This document shows, piece after piece, positions 9,940 through 21,008 of a stretch of 64,000 nucleotides of DNA (its first letter is position 1; the number at the start of each line of letters is the position of its first letter). The position numbers and the translations under genes are program-made. Origin of the DNA: Ariolimax columbianus (taxonomy: Eukaryota > Mollusca > Gastropoda > Stylommatophora > Arionidae); contig JAVGWX010000013.1 of the NCBI GenBank assembly GCA_036924085.1, positions 68,331,859 through 68,395,858 of the forward strand, read 5' to 3'. Under the pieces are notes generated by a model. The model ran no database searches and was not told the DNA's origin. It saw only the letters and a list, made by a program, of their open reading frames with translations.

Positions 9940-10985
9940 TAGTCTATGCCCAGAGAGGAGCGATCAGCTGTGGAAGGGATGGTCTATGCCCAGAGAGAAA
10001 CGATCAGCTGTGATGGTCTATGCCCCGAGAGAAGCGACAAGCTGTGGAAGGGATGGCCTATGCCCAGAGATGAGCGACAAGCTGTGGAAGGGATGGTCTA
10101 TGCCCCGAGAGAAACGATCAGCTGTGATGGTCTATGCCCCGAGAGAAGCGATCAGCTGTGATGGTCTATGCCCCGAGGAGAGCGACAAGCTGTGGAAGGG
10201 ATGGTCTATGCCCCGAGAGAAGCGATCAGCTGTGATGGTCTATGCCCAGAGATGAGCGACAAGCTGTGGAAGGGATGGTCTATGCCCAGAGATGAGCGAC
10301 AAGCTGTGGAAAGGATGATCTGTGCCCAGAGAGAAGCGACAAGCTGTGGAAGGGATGGTCTGTGCCCAGAGATGAGCGACAGGCTATAGAAGGGATGGTC
10401 TATGCCCAGAGAGAATCGACAAGCTGTGTAAGGGATGGTCTATGCCAAGAGATGAGCGACAAGCTGTGGAAGGGATGGTCTATGCCCAGAGAGAAGCGAC
10501 AAACTGTGGAAGGGATGGTCTATGCCCAAAGAGAAGCGACAAGCTGTGGAAGGGATGGTCTATGCCCAGAGTTGAGCGACAAGCTGTGGAAGGGATGGTC
10601 TATGCCCAGAGAGAAGCGACAAGCTGTGGAAGGGATGGTCTATGCCCTGAGGAGAGCGACAAGCTGTGGAAGGGATGGTCTATGCCCAGAGAGAAGCGAC
10701 AAGCTGTGGAAGGGATGGTCTATGCCCCGAGAGGAGCGATCAGCTGTGATGGTCTATGCCCTGAGGAGAGCGACAAGCTGTGGAAGGGATGGTCTATGCC
10801 CCGAGAGGACAGTCCAGCTGTGATAGTCTATGCCCCGAGAGGAACGTCCAGCTGTAATGGTCTATGCCCCGAGAGTAGCGATCAGCTGTCATGGTCTATG
10901 TCCAGCTGTGAAGGTCTTTGCCTCGAGAGGACGGTCCAGCTGTTATGGTCTATCCCCCGAGAGGAGCGTCCAGCTGTGATTGTGA
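9940..10985. repeat. 40-bp minisatellite, about 26 copies
   Basis: Unit TATGCCCAGAGAGAAGCGAC plus AAGCTGTGGAAGGGATGGTC repeats every 40 bp for just over 1 kb, with variants that lack part of the unit (GATCAGCTGTGATGGTC). All three plus frames stay open over long stretches. Since 40 is not a multiple of three, the peptide cycles through three frames, and a coding role is unlikely. Confidence 0.97.
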
Positions 10986-11039
10986 TGCAAAAAAATGTCT
11001 CCATAATCATCACACCGTGTCTACCAGAAGGTTAAACAT

Positions 11040-11200
11040 CCCATCTCATTATCTTATCCGTGCTCCTGGCAACAGGCCGTGTCATTGTAGTCTGGCCAAC
11101 GAGGTGGGGATAGGCACTGTAATCCCCATACCGGCGAGCTTAATTGGGAGCCACAGTCAGGATGACCCCGGTCTCCCTTCCCCAGTATGCCTCTGGCAGT
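11040..11200 (+). mobile_element. SINE-B fragment
   Basis: CTGGCAACAGGCCGTGTCAT, then GGCCAACGAGGTGGGGATAG and TGTAATCCCC align with the SINE-B body at 17920-17990 (AACGGGCTGTTTTCAT, CTAACGAGGTGTG, CGTGATCCCC). Ends unclear. Confidence 0.55.
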
Positions 11201-11339
11201 AAGAATCATTAAGGATTAACTTACCATGAGCAGCTTCGAACAACAACACCTATGCCTTGTCGTGTCCACTTGTGTCGTGAGGTGCCGTGGGGAGGCGTAG
11301 TTTTCTGTCCAAGGTCAGGCCCGATAATAAAGTAGTCGT

Positions 11340-11592
11340 CATCTAATGACGATTTTTATTTTCGTTCGCCTTATTTCTCTATTCCACAAGGCGGTGTGAG
11401 TTGCACTGTGGTTTTTATTTTGCGACTGTCGGCCCAGTGCATCCGACTTCATCACGTATTTTATGTAAGGGTCTGCTTCCTCCTGCATTTTCTAAGAGTT
11501 TGCTTTCCCGGGGAAACGGTCGGTGCTGGGATCGAACCCAGCACCTTCGGATTGTGAGCCGTTCCACTTAACCACTAGCCCACGCCGAGCCC
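11340..11592 (-). mobile_element. SINE-A (copy 2)
   Basis: Same order as the copy at 4691, with head on the minus strand near 11592: A-box-like GTGGGCTAGTGGTTAAG and B-box GGTTCGATCCC, then the shared core motif at 11420-11450 and an A-rich 3' end near 11350. Confidence 0.9.
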
Positions 11593-11892
11593 AATGACGT
11601 CTCTCATGACGAATGAGAATATCGGCAACATCTCGTTTTCGGTCTGCTACGGTTACGCAAACCCTATCACCGTGCATTATATCAGCACATTAGTAGTTGG
11701 TCAGGTTCTATTCTCATTCGTTCATCGAACCACTAGACTGTCTCCTCGCCAATATTTTCGGTTCGGGGTCTTGTTTCAGCGACGTTTTCCACCTATTTAT
11801 TCCGCATTGAGTTTTACGCTGAGGCCTTTCCAGGTACTTCTATCATTACGCTTCGTGATCTTTCTCTCTAGTGATTTTGTTGGTCCCCGTTT
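11593..11892. other. no recognisable feature
   Basis: A 111-codon plus frame starts at 11594 but has no recognisable domain. CTAGTGATTTTGTTGGTC near 11871 recalls a stretch at 35130, so this may be old retroelement sequence. Confidence 0.35.
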
Positions 11893-12255
11893 GGCACTGG
11901 CTGTTGTTGTTGTTTGCGAATGTCCATAATAAGCAGGCTACTCTTTTGTGCGCCCTGAAAAGGACGTTAAGTAGCGGGTTGCAGTAGCTTTCCTCACATC
12001 CCGAGCGTGCTGATGAAGTTAGACCTGGACCCTCCTGACGGTTGTGCTATGCTTGGTTTCATCTATGTGTCGCTCACTACTACAGGGATCACGTCGAACC
12101 TCACCTTGTTAGCCAGACTGTTGTCATCGAGAACAGCCCGTTTCCAGGACGACTAGCGAGGAGGTCAGGTGAGGGTCTTGACCAGTATATTTCTCCTGAC
12201 CTTGACTAACATTGTCTGATCAGTGTGTTTTGCCTGACCAGACGTTAGCCTCATC
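11893..12255 (-). mobile_element. SINE-B (copy 1)
   Basis: The left end has a GTTGTTGTTGTTTG run, which is a (CAA)n 3' tail on the minus strand. The body matches the copies at 17881-18175 and 46321-46686: GTTAAGTAGCGGGTTGCAGT, GAGCGTGCTGATGAAG, CGCTCACTACTACAGGGATC, GTTTCCAGG. No convincing tRNA boxes are visible, so the promoter origin is unknown. Confidence 0.8.
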
Positions 12256-12319
12256 GTCCCCTTTTGCACTGGTAAAAAGACGTTAATATACTGTATAATG
12301 GTCTTTTAACCGACTCACT

Positions 12320-12831
12320 AGAAAGAACCGAGATATCGGCATGCAAATTTTCTTACAATTCTACAGAGCTGATACATCGGTTTGCTAATTTTGTTATAAT
12401 GTTACAGAGCCGATACATCGGTTTGCTAACTTTGTTACAATGTTACAGAGCCGAAACATCGGTTTGCTAACTTTGTTTCAATGTTACAGAGCCGATACAT
12501 CGGTTTGCTAACTTTGTTACAATGTTACAGAGCCGATACATCGGTATGGTAACTTTGTTACAATGTTACAGAGCCGATACATCGGTTTGCTAACTTTGTT
12601 ACAATGTTACAGAGCCGATACATCGGTTTGCTAACTTTGTTACAATGTTACAGAGACGATTCATCGGTTCGCTAACTTTGTTACAATGTTATAGAGCCGA
12701 TACATCGGTTTGCTAACTTTGTTACAATGCTACAGAGCCGATACATCGGTTTGCAAACTTTGTTACAATGTTACAGAGCCGATACATCGGTTTGCTAACT
12801 TTGTTACAATGCTGCAGAGCCGATATAAAAG
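12320..12831. repeat. 41-bp minisatellite, about 12 copies, split by two insertions
   Basis: GAGCCGATACATCGGTTTGC recurs every 41 bp. More diverged units continue at 12925-13012 and 13880-13935, so the SINE-D piece (12832-12920) and the RNase H LINE (13016-13878) were inserted into the array. CCGATACATCGG is close to a palindrome. Confidence 0.95.
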
Positions 12832-12920
12832 TAAAAAGTAAAGACCCTGTCACGCCATGCGGCACATGGGACATATGGTGTTAGGCCCATTTTATTTTGT
12901 AACCAACGGCACTTAGTGGA
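12832..12920 (-). mobile_element. SINE-D fragment
   Basis: GACCCTGTCACGCCATGCGG, then TTTTGTAACCAACGGCACTT match the SINE-D copy at 24110-24400 (CGTCACGCCATACGG, TTTTGTAACCAACGGCACTT). Only the 3' part is present; it sits inside the 41-bp array. Confidence 0.7.
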
Positions 12921-13015
12921 TCGCCTTGCAAATGCTCATACAATGGTACAGAGCCGATATAATAGCTTGTAAACTTTGTTACAATACTACCATGCTGATA
13001 CATTGGCTTGCCAAT

Positions 13016-13878
13016 TTCAGAGCGGAGGCAGAGGCACTAAGGGAGGCAGAGGCACTGAGGGAAGCAGAGGCACTGAGGGAGGCAGAGGCACTGAGGGAGG
13101 CAGAGGCACTGAGGGAGGCAGAGGCACTGAGGGAGGCAGAGGCACTGAGGGAGGCAGAGGCACTGAGGGAGGCAGAGGCACTGAGGTCTGCAGTACAATA
13201 AATAGTGACATGCAAAAGAAATGAAAGCCATATAGTCCTGCTTACAGATGCCCTGGCCGTAGTCACAGCACTAAAAAGCCAGAAAAATACTGAACTTAAT
13301 GATTTAAGAGCAGCACTCTGTCAACTATGCCAGCAGTCCGCACCAAAAAGGGTAGTGGTACAGTGGGTTCCATCCCACTGCAACATCCAAGGCAACGAGG
13401 AGGCAGACAGACTGGCAAAAGAAGGTGCAAGACTACCACAACCAGATACTAGTGTGACATACGAAGAGTCAAAAAGGTTTATTAGAGCTAGATACATGAC
13501 CAAATGGGAAACAGAACATACTGGTTACACAAAAAATGATGCCTATTACCAGTTGAACAGAAGAGAGCAGGTCGTGGTCTTCAGACTTCGCACTGGCCAC
13601 AATAGACTGAGGTACCACCTATTCAACAAATTGAAGATAGGTGGCACCGACAAATGCCCTTGTGGTACCGGGAAAATGACCGCTGAGCATTTGCTGCAAA
13701 ACTGCCCGACATACGAGGATCAGAGAGAGCAGATGTGGCCATTACCAGTGGCAACACTAGACAAGCTATATGGCAGTGTCGACAGCCTCAGGATGACAGC
13801 TGCTTTTTCGAAAAAAATAAAGGTTGATGTCTGACTGCGTACGAAGAAGAAGAAGAAGAAGAAGAAGAAGAAGAAGAA
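13016..13878 (+). mobile_element. I-type LINE, RNase H copy 1 (5'-truncated)
   Basis: The copy starts inside the RNase H domain (AEALRE) and reads on through HIVLLTDALAVVTALKSQKN, VQWVPSHCNIQGNEEADRLA, FRLRTGHNRLRYHLFN, CPCGTGKMTAEHLLQNCP to a stop near 13834, then a (GAA)n tail. RNase H ordinarily removes RNA from the RNA:DNA hybrid during retrotransposition. The catalytic D of LLTDAL and D of EEADRLAKEGA are kept; the first D (YTDGS) is lost by truncation. Imperfect target duplications (GATACATTGGCTTGCCAAT at 12997 and GATACATTAGCTTGCAAAT at 13879) flank it. The end of the domain is open for over 200 codons. Confidence 0.85.
13020..13190 (+). repeat. 18-bp in-frame minisatellite inside RNase H
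   Basis: GAGGCAGAGGCACTGAGG recurs about nine times, extending the single RNase H peptide AEALR into (AEALRE)n. In sibling copies (54470, 62050, minus 57295) the unit occurs once (FRAEAEALRAAVEEM). The repeat arose from the LINE's own coding sequence. Confidence 0.95.
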
Positions 13879-13939
13879 GATACATTAGCTTGCAAATGGT
13901 CTTACAATGCTACAGAGCCGGCACATCGGTTTGAACTAT

Positions 13940-14089
13940 TATCATACTTATGTTTGACAGTTTCTCAATAACAGCTTTTTATAAATTAAGAAATCGACTT
14001 GTTCTTTCTACTAAGGTGGGGAAATGTCAAGAAGTCCATATAAGCCGAAGAGTGATGTAAGTGTGAATGACTTTCAACTTAACTGCAGA
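13940..14089. other. no recognisable feature
   Basis: Short unique-looking stretch. Confidence 0.3.
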
Positions 14090-14735
14090 AGGACACAACA
14101 CGAGAAACAAATGAAACACTGACAATAGCAAGAACAGAAACGCCCGCTAAGATCTACATAAAACAGCAACAATTAAAGCAAGTGAAGGGTTTCAAATATT
14201 TAGGAAGCATAGTATCATCTAATGGAGGAATGCACAAAGGAATCAGTCACAGATGCACTAAAGCAAATCAAATCTTTGGCCAGACGTCAACGATACTGAA
14301 GTACAAGCACGTAAAGATTGTCACAAAATGAGCCATGTTCAACACAATTGTTATACCTATACTATGCTACCAGTGTCAAACATGGACATTGACAGCAGCA
14401 GGTAAGAGAAAAATAGAAACAATAGAAAAGGAATGCCTGAGATAAATGCTAAATGTGACAAGATGGGACAGAATTAGAAACGATGAGATCAGGAAACAGA
14501 TGGGCACTAAGCCAGTGCTAGACTTCATTAGAAAACTGCAAATTCAGGTGACAGCAACACAGCAGCGCCCCGCATTTGTCTCTAACACTTAAATACAGCG
14601 GTACCAGAGCTAGAGCCGACCCCGTAAAAAATGGATTGACGAAATATCCGAAACATCCAGTTCCACCTTATACGAAGCTCAAACCAAGACTCTGTCCAGA
14701 TGTCACCTGACGCCAAAAGAAAAATAGCAGCAGAC
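14090..14735 (+). pseudogene. LINE reverse transcriptase, thumb and tail remnant
   Basis: The plus strand reads KQVKGFKYLGSIVSSNGGMH (the 'FxYLGSxIxxDG' block), KANQIFGQTSTILKYKHVKI, MFNTIVIPILCYQCQTW (the 'xxxVLxYGxxTW' block), KRKIETIEKECLR and RNDEIRKQMG. This order is typical of RTE/CR1-like ORF2 after the palm. Internal stops, and loss of everything before FKYLGS, mark a truncated copy. Confidence 0.8.
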
Positions 14736-14737
14736 GA

Positions 14738-14991
14738 TATATGGATGGATGAATAGATGGATGGATAGCGAGAAGTAAAGAGAGAGAGAGAGCGATAGAG
14801 AGAGAAAAGAGAGATAGACAGAGAGACAGACAGAGAGACAGATAGACAGAGACAGACAGCCAGTCAGTCAGACAGACAGTCAGTCAGACAGACAGTCAGT
14901 CAGTCAGATAGACAGATAGACAATGCCAGACAGTCAGTCAGGCAGACAGACAGATAGATAGACAGACAGACAGACAGACAAACAGACTGAC

Positions 14992-15061
<70 letters not shown>

Positions 15062-15120
15062 TTAGATAGTCAGACAGAGAGACAGAGAGACAGAGAGACA
15101 GAGAGACAGAGTGAGAAAGT

Positions 15121-15158
<38 letters not shown>

Positions 15159-15290
15159 GAGATAGAGTGAGAGAGATAGATAGATAGATAGACAGACAAG
15201 ACAAACAAGATAGACAGACAGACAGACAGGACATACTAGACAGACTAGACAGACTAGACAGACTAGATAGACTAGATAGACTAGATATAC
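14738..15290. repeat. GACA/GATA microsatellite, about 550 bp
   Basis: A long compound of GATA, GACA, CAGT and GAGA tetramers. Perfect (GATA)n lies at about 14991-15062 and 15121-15160. It ends in an imperfect CTAGACAGA block to 15290. Open frames across it ([10 protein letters not shown] peptides) are repeat artefacts. Confidence 0.97.
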
Positions 15291-15399
15291 ATTCTCCTTG
15301 TCTTGGCTTATAAGTGGATGGGGATACTCGAAAGATGCGTCCAAACCCCCCCTCACAATCATGATGTCTGTAATACAACAGCCTTTATACGAGATTGGA

Positions 15400-15565
15400 C
15401 GTCACCTCCACCAACTGAGGAGGACGTGTGCTTTAGTCCGGGAGGCATTGGGCTGTCAAGAGCTGCCAGCTCACAGCTAAATGGATTATATCATTATCAT
15501 GATCATCATGTCGACCTACTTTGTACTGTGTTTTGCACCCAACGACCAAGTGCATCCGACTTCAA
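15400..15565 (+). pseudogene. LINE 3' end with shared core
   Basis: VREALGCQELPAHS followed by a stop and (ATCATC)-like sequence at 15430-15515 matches the end of the copy at 31640-31960 (LWEALGCQELPVNS then ATCATC). A shared-core reverse complement (GCACCCAACGACCAAGTGCA then CCGACTTC) follows at about 15535-15563. Confidence 0.65.
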
Positions 15566-15754
15566 CAATAATTTTTTTAATGATTATACGGTGCGATATT
15601 GGTGTTTGTTGGATCAAAACACTACCTAGAAGTTGTGAGGCGTGCCGCTAACCGGTTCACTATGAGGGCCTCTGCAGGTAATATAAAGCAGTGCCCTATG
15701 GGAACGAACACTATGGACTGTTAGGGTACCTAGACAACAAAATGGCAGCTAGGT

Positions 15755-16150
15755 TATAGTGATGATGAAGCTGGTGATAATGATGATGGCGGAGATAATG
15801 ATGCTATGTGGTGAAATTGGTGATATGTGGTGATAATGGTGATAGGTGGTTATAATGCTGATATGTGGTGATATGTGGTGATATTGGTGATATGTGGTGA
15901 TATTGGTGATATGTGGTGATAATGGTGGTGATATGTGGTGATAAAGGTGATGGTGGTGGTGATAATGGTGATATGTGGTGATAATGGTGATATGTGGTGA
16001 TAATGGTGATATGTGGTGATAAGGGTGATATGTGGTGATATTGGTGATATGTGGTGATAATGGTGATAGGTGGTGATAATGGTGATATGTGGTGGTGATG
16101 GTGGTGGTGATAATGGTGAGGATGATATTATTGATGGTTATGATGGAAGA
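15755..16150. repeat. GGTGAT-rich minisatellite
   Basis: Irregular repeats of GGTGATATGTGGTGATAATG (about 18-20 bp) over 400 bp. Strongly G/T/A with almost no C. Confidence 0.93.
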
Positions 16151-16294
16151 TGCTACTGTTGATGAAAGGGATATGATAATAATAATGACGACAATGCTGA
16201 TAAGGATTTAACTTATCGCTCCAAGTGAAGCATAGGCCCACAACTACATCTGGCGCATTTGCAGGAAGCCTGTTTCCAAACAGTTACGGGAGCG

Positions 16295-16510
16295 GTGTCA
16301 ATTGCTTCATCATCATCATGTAGCATGTCCTTTATATAATGTCGCTCCCATCACAGTCTGTCTGGAAGAAACTCTTTCCTGTGCCAAAACTCCAGCCCCC
16401 GCCACAGTCATACCCAGACATTCCTGGATATCTTGGTGCCATCGTCTTCTTGGTCTACCTCTTCCTCTTTTGCCTGGCACCATACCTTCCATGCCTTGCA
16501 ACAATATACA
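16295..16510 (-). pseudogene. LINE 3' end (KRGRGRPRRRW family)
   Basis: The minus strand reads MEGMVPGKRGRGRPRRRWHQ, DIQECLGMTVAGAGVLAQER, TLYKGHAT, then a CATCAT-rich 3' tail. The 23640-23925 plus copy carries the same text (GMVPGKRGRGRPRSRW..DIQDCLGMT) and the same end (ATAAAGGACATGCTACATCA). Both are 5'-truncated. Confidence 0.8.
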
Positions 16511-17619
16511 TAATGAAGCTGCTAGCCCTGAAAAATACCACTCCTTTACTGCTTTACAAGTGGTTTGTAAGGTTACAGTGGTCCTATTCTATTAATCTAG
16601 GATGCCACCAGGATTAATCGTAGTTTTTGTGTGTTTTTGTTCACTCCCAGAATCAGAAACTGCCGTCAGGGAGGAATCGTTAGATTCGTCTAAACCACAA
16701 GTAGTGTGAGGTGGGGGTGGCCAGTTCCCTATCTCGTTGCCCTTTCTCCAGCTAACAGTAAGTCAGATACCCATTTACAAATGAACACATTATACATCTG
16801 GGTCAACTGAAGCGTCCCTTTAGCGGCAGTTGAGCCCCGTCTCGCTGCACGGCAACAAATACAGACGTCACCTGAATGGGTGAAACGTCACATCGTTAGA
16901 ATGTTCTTGGGCCCTGTAAATTCTAATTTCCCTCCGAAACAATAGATACTGTAAGCCCTCGTCTGTTCACTTATACACAATATGGTGCCACATTCTTAAG
17001 CTGCAAGGTCTTTCTTCTGCCAGTCTCAAATACTCCGATATAACCCCTATGCAACATATTTTTCAACGCTTGTTGTGAAAGTTTGAACAATGGGTGAACA
17101 TTTTGATGCGTCACCGGTGATCAATTTAGGTGTTGGTGATTCTTTTCGAAGATAGACGCAGTAGTGTACCTGAGGGAAAAAGGAAGTAGAGTCGGTCCGC
17201 CCCGGGCGGCACTTTAGTCTACTTCAACGAAAAGAGAAATATTCAAAGTCTTTGTGTTTTCATTATATGGATGTTATTGTGTTCTCTCTTCACGCAATTG
17301 TCCTTAGCAACCATTCTTGACACATGGCTACTGTGTCACCACAGAAGCCAAAAGTTACATTCTGACTTAAAATGCGAAACAATTATGATCTTAAACTTTT
17401 AATAACTCAGAAGAGCTATGCTAGGAAACATAGCTCTAACCATGCTTGTTTCACTTGCACAAGGTAAAACATCACAGCTCTCGAAAGATGAAATAGAAAG
17501 GCTACTTGAAATTTGGCGATTAATTTTGGTTAAATGCCGTTTTGGGAACGCAACAAAATATTGTAATACTATTACAAAGTTTGGGGGAGGAAGACTAACG
17601 TCTTGTCAACAAAATATAC
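16511..17619. other. no recognisable feature over 1.1 kb
   Basis: I see no coding domain, RNA gene or repeat. A plus frame at 17418-17663 has no recognisable content and runs into the satellite. Confidence 0.4.
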
Positions 17620-17880
17620 TGATTAGACATGTTAGTCAGGGTCAGGAGAAATATACTGATTAGACATGTTAGTCAGGGTGAGGCAAAATATCCTGATCAA
17701 ACATGTTAGTCAGAGTCAGGCAAAATATACTGATTAGACATGTTAGTCAGGGTGAGGCAAAATATACTGATCAGACATGTTAGTCAGGGTCAGGCAAAAT
17801 ATACTGACCAGACATGTTAGTCAGGGTCAGGCAAAATATACTGATCAGACAAGTTAGTCAGGGTGAGGCAAAACATATTG
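17620..17880 (+). repeat. 37-bp minisatellite, about 7 copies, at the 5' edge of SINE-B
   Basis: CATGTTAGTCAGGGT recurs every 37 bp and runs directly into the SINE-B body. The unit resembles the 5' region of the 46.5-kb SINE-B copy (GGTCAGCATGTTGTGGCTGA), so the array may be an amplified SINE end. Confidence 0.9.
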
Positions 17881-18175
17881 GCCAGGACCCTCACTTTGGC
17901 TTCTTCACAGCCCTCCCTGGAAACGGGCTGTTTTCATGGCAGCCTGGCTAACGAGGTGTGTTGTGGGGGGTGTGGACGTGATCCCCGTAGTAGTGAGTGA
18001 CACGCAGATGAAGCCAAGCATTACACAGCCGTATGGAGGACCGCGGTCTAACTTCATCAGCACGCTCGGCATGTGAAAAAAGCTACTGCAACCCACCACT
18101 TAACGTCCTTGTCAGGGCTCACAAAAGAGTAACCTACTCGTTATGAGCATTCACAAACAACAACAACTGGAGTCT
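17881..18175 (+). mobile_element. SINE-B (copy 2)
   Basis: Sense-strand copy: ACGGGCTGTTTTCATGGCAG, CTAACGAGGTGTG, GATCCCCGTAGTAGTGAGTG, ACTTCATCAGCACGCTCGGC, CTGCAACCCACCACTTAACG, then a CAAACAACAACAAC tail. It matches 11893-12255 and 46321-46686 on the other strand. Confidence 0.8.
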
Positions 18176-18535
18176 GTCTTGTTTGTGGATTGCGATGGCT
18201 TGGAGTACACTCCTGGAGTCTATCTTGTTTGTGGCTTGAAATGACTTGGAGCACACTCCTGGAGTCTATCTTGTTTGTTGATTGAGATGGCCTGGAGTAC
18301 ACTCCTGGAATCTGTTTTGTGTGTGGCTTGAGATGGCTTGGAGCACACTCCTGGAGTCTGTCTTGTGTGTGGCTTGAGATGGCTTGGAGCACACTCCTGG
18401 AGTCTATCTTTTTGTCTCTTGATATGGCTTGGAGTGCACTCCTGGAGTCTATCTTGTTTGGGGCTTGAGATGTCTTGGAGTACACTCCTGGAGTCTATCT
18501 TGTTTGTGGCTTGAGATGGCTTGCAGGACTCAGAT
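18165..18535. repeat. 46-bp minisatellite, 8 copies
   Basis: CTTGGAGTACACTCCTGGAG recurs every 46 bp, abutting the SINE-B tail. Confidence 0.95.
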
Positions 18536-19034
18536 GTGGCTGATAAGAATCGTTGTTGCTGCGTTAATAACTGTTGCATCATCTCTGTAACTGGCACGTA
18601 TCTCTCATGCTAGAATGAAGTGTCTTTCTATGTTGCCTATTAAGTGTACAATCTAGATTCCATTGGCTCGTATTTTCTGCCTCTCCGTGGCCGAACTGTC
18701 TGTGTTCACTTCAGAAACATATTGGTGCGTTTATTTTTTTAAATTTTTTTTTCTCCATTTATGTTGTTTCACATTTTTGTCTAATTATGTTCAATGTGTA
18801 TTCAAAGACGCAACAAACTCAGAGACTGCCCAAGGCGGTATAAGACTTAGTTACGCCACTGAATACCTGGACTAAGTTACACATCCCTGGGGAATTGTCT
18901 GTGGTATGCAGGTTGCAGTTGCTCTTCGCGCATTCTGCGATATACTGAAGAAGATGAGCCAGGGCAACGCTGGGCTTCGTAAATGGTCCACACTACAGGG
19001 CTGGGCGTGTGGCTCCGAACCTTCTTGGTCAAAC
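18536..19034. other. no recognisable feature
   Basis: Nothing identifiable. Confidence 0.35.
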
Positions 19035-19292
19035 TGGACGTAAGGGGGACGGATTGGGCTAGTGGTTAAGTGACACGGCTCACAACCAGGAGGTGCTGGG
19101 TTCGATCCCCATCACAGCATCGGCCGTTACCCCGGGGAAGCAAACCCTTAGAAAATGCAGGAGGAAGCAGGCCCTTACATAAAATGCATGCCGAAGTCGG
19201 ATACACTGGGCCGACAGGCGCAAAATAAAAACTACAGTGCAACGCACACCGCCTTAGGGATTAGAGAAAATAAGGCGAACGCAAAAAAAACA
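19035..19292 (+). mobile_element. SINE-A (copy 3)
   Basis: Sense-strand copy: A-box-like TGGGCTAGTGGTTAAGTGAC at 19055, B-box GGTTCGATCCCC about 40 nt later, body with CAAACCCTTAGAAAATGCAG, core GAAGTCGGATACACTGGGCC at 19193, and an A-rich end. This is the cleanest copy for deriving a consensus. Confidence 0.92.
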
Positions 19293-19299
19293 AACGACG

Positions 19300-19425
19300 T
19301 AAAATGGGGGTCTTTGTCAGTATGTTATACCTGACCCTCACGTGAGGTGGGGGCTTTGGTCAGTATGTTGTACCTGACCCTGACGTGAGATGGGGGTCTT
19401 GGTCAGTATGTTGAATATGGTTCCA
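19300..19425. repeat. short tandem repeat, 3 copies (~46 bp)
   Basis: GTCAGTATGTTGTACCTGAC with TGACGTGAGATGGGGG repeats three times. The text resembles the SINE-B 5' region (TTGTACCTGACCCTGA at 46620). Confidence 0.75.
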
Positions 19426-19766
19426 CCTCGCATGACTTTGCCCTTTAAAGTTAACTAGACAAATGACGCATGTCCCATATACATTTCCACCACGTGTTGG
19501 GACGTGTTGCATGCCCATATGATCCTATGAGTTATGCAGACGGAAACATCGTGCTCCTGTCAAGTCCTCGCTTCACTAAGTCACTCCTCTTCTACCCCTG
19601 TGGCGGTGCATAGGTCTTTCTTATACTTGCATTAAAGTGGGCAGACAAACACATGATCTATGTTTTAGGAGATGGAAGGCACTCTTCGTTTGCACTTCAT
19701 GTTGATCACCATTGGGAAGGAATTTTGTTGTCTGTAGAATGTATGCTCGATCAAGGACATGCTATA
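19426..19766. other. no recognisable feature
   Basis: Nothing identifiable. Confidence 0.35.
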
Positions 19767-19930
19767 GAAAAGACGTGTTGAAATGAAACCAGACCTAACT
19801 GCACTAAATGAACATACGTACGACGCGCATGATGACGTCACTTTTTATGTAAACACCATAAACCAACCGTCAAGTTTGCAAAATGTCATTATCCTCCGAC
19901 TCATAGTTTCCTCAGCAGATCGTTGAAAAC

Positions 19931-20100
19931 ATGGCGGATGTGATACGGAATCCGTCCAGAGTTGATCAGCGAGCGATGATTCGGTTTCTAACAGCTGAAG
20001 GGTGTCGACCACTTGACATTCATCGAAGAATGCAGACAGTGTATGGTGACAAAAGTGTGGCGAACGTAAGCTCCGGCGACGGTCCACCCGAACTGCTGCA
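19931..20100 (+). pseudogene. mariner transposase N-terminus, left arm
   Basis: Starts MADVIRNPSRVDQRAMIRFL, then TAEGCRPLDIHRRMQTVYGD. This is the first helix-turn-helix of a mariner DD34D transposase (compare 'IRFLxxEGxxPxEIHRRM..VYGD'), which binds the terminal inverted repeat. The frame loses similarity after DKSVANVSS, where the inverted arm begins. Confidence 0.8.
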
Positions 20101-20340
20101 TCAATTTTGGCGATGGCATCTTCTGACGCAACAATATGCGCCTGACCTAGTCTCGAAAGACTCACGTCCTTCTTTAAACATCGTTGTCCAGTTCTTCACT
20201 GTTGTCTTCGACACACTTTTGTCACCATACACTGCATGCATTCTGCGATGAATGTCAAGCTGTCGACATGCTTCAGCTGTTAGAAACCGAATCTTCGCTC
20301 GCTGATCAACTCTGGACGGATTCCGTATCACATCCGCCAT
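20101..20340 (-). pseudogene. mariner transposase N-terminus, right arm
   Basis: On the minus strand MADVIRNPSRVDQRAKIRFL, TAEACRQLDIHRRMHAVYGD, then KTTVKNWTTMFKEGRESFE (the usual 'VxxWxxxFKxGRxxxxD' link). It extends about 25 codons further than the plus arm, so the two arms are not a simple perfect duplication. Confidence 0.8.
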
Positions 20341-20409
20341 GTTTTCAACTGTCTGCTGAGAATACTATGAGTCGGAGGATAATAAAATTCTCCAAACTTG
20401 ACAGTTGGT

Positions 20410-21008
20410 TGAGCTGTTGAGGGGAGACCCAGTAGTCTCGAGATAAGGTGTTCGCCTCAGATACTGGAGGTTGCGGGTTCAAATCACGATATAGACAGGG
20501 ATTTTTTTATTTGGATCATCCGGTAAATATTTCCTCTGATCTCTTATTAGTGAGATCAGACACCCGCGTGCAGTTGCGCGCACGTTAAAAATACCTTAGC
20601 AGTTAGAAATTTTAAAAAAATCGAAAAGAGTAAGCCTAACGGCCGCTGCTCGGGCAAATTTCAAGTTAAAAATCTACTAAAATTATTCTCGGGATATTTA
20701 CCCCATAGAGATTATGATGGAAAAAAAAAAGACAACTGTGTGCCTATTAATTTCAGGTCGGTTATGTGGTTAGCTGAGCGACTTAAATAGCGCCTGACAA
20801 GCTGCAGGTCTATCTTTCTCTAATTCACGGTTCCACATCCACCAGTCTCAAAAATAGATGATCGTATATTCCAATGGTTAACAGATGCTGGGATTGAACT
20901 GGAAAGTCACCAATGGATTTTTACCTGCAAAAAAAATGTGAAACAAAGGAGGTCCCACCTCCCTACGACGCTTAACGCCATGCGTAGACTGAAGAAGATA
21001 GATAGATA
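20410..21008 (+). mobile_element. SINE-C, tRNA-derived, inserted in the mariner
   Basis: A tRNA-like head at 20427-20482 (A-box region TAGTCTCGAGATAAGGTGTT, B-box region GCGGGTTCAAATCACG) is followed by TGCGCGCACGTTAAAAATAC, a phrase like the body of several invertebrate SINEs, and ends in (GATA)n at 20995-21009. Near-duplications GACAGTTGGT (20400) and GACGGTTGGT (21009) flank it. About 600 bp is long for a SINE, so a second inserted element is possible. Confidence 0.6.

Noticed and set aside
10362..11035. 153- and 197-codon frames in the 40-bp array
   Set aside because: The unit is 40 bp, so the peptide rotates through three frames; no start context or domain.
17418..17663. 81-codon frame with a signal-peptide-like start
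   Set aside because: Runs into the 37-bp array and has no recognisable domain or second exon.
19055..19110. Functional tRNA genes at A/B-box sites (also near 4930, 9110, 11570, 20430, 24390, 38780, 39080 and 47260)
   Set aside because: Each is followed by a repeated SINE body, lacks a pairing acceptor stem, and occurs in several diverged copies.
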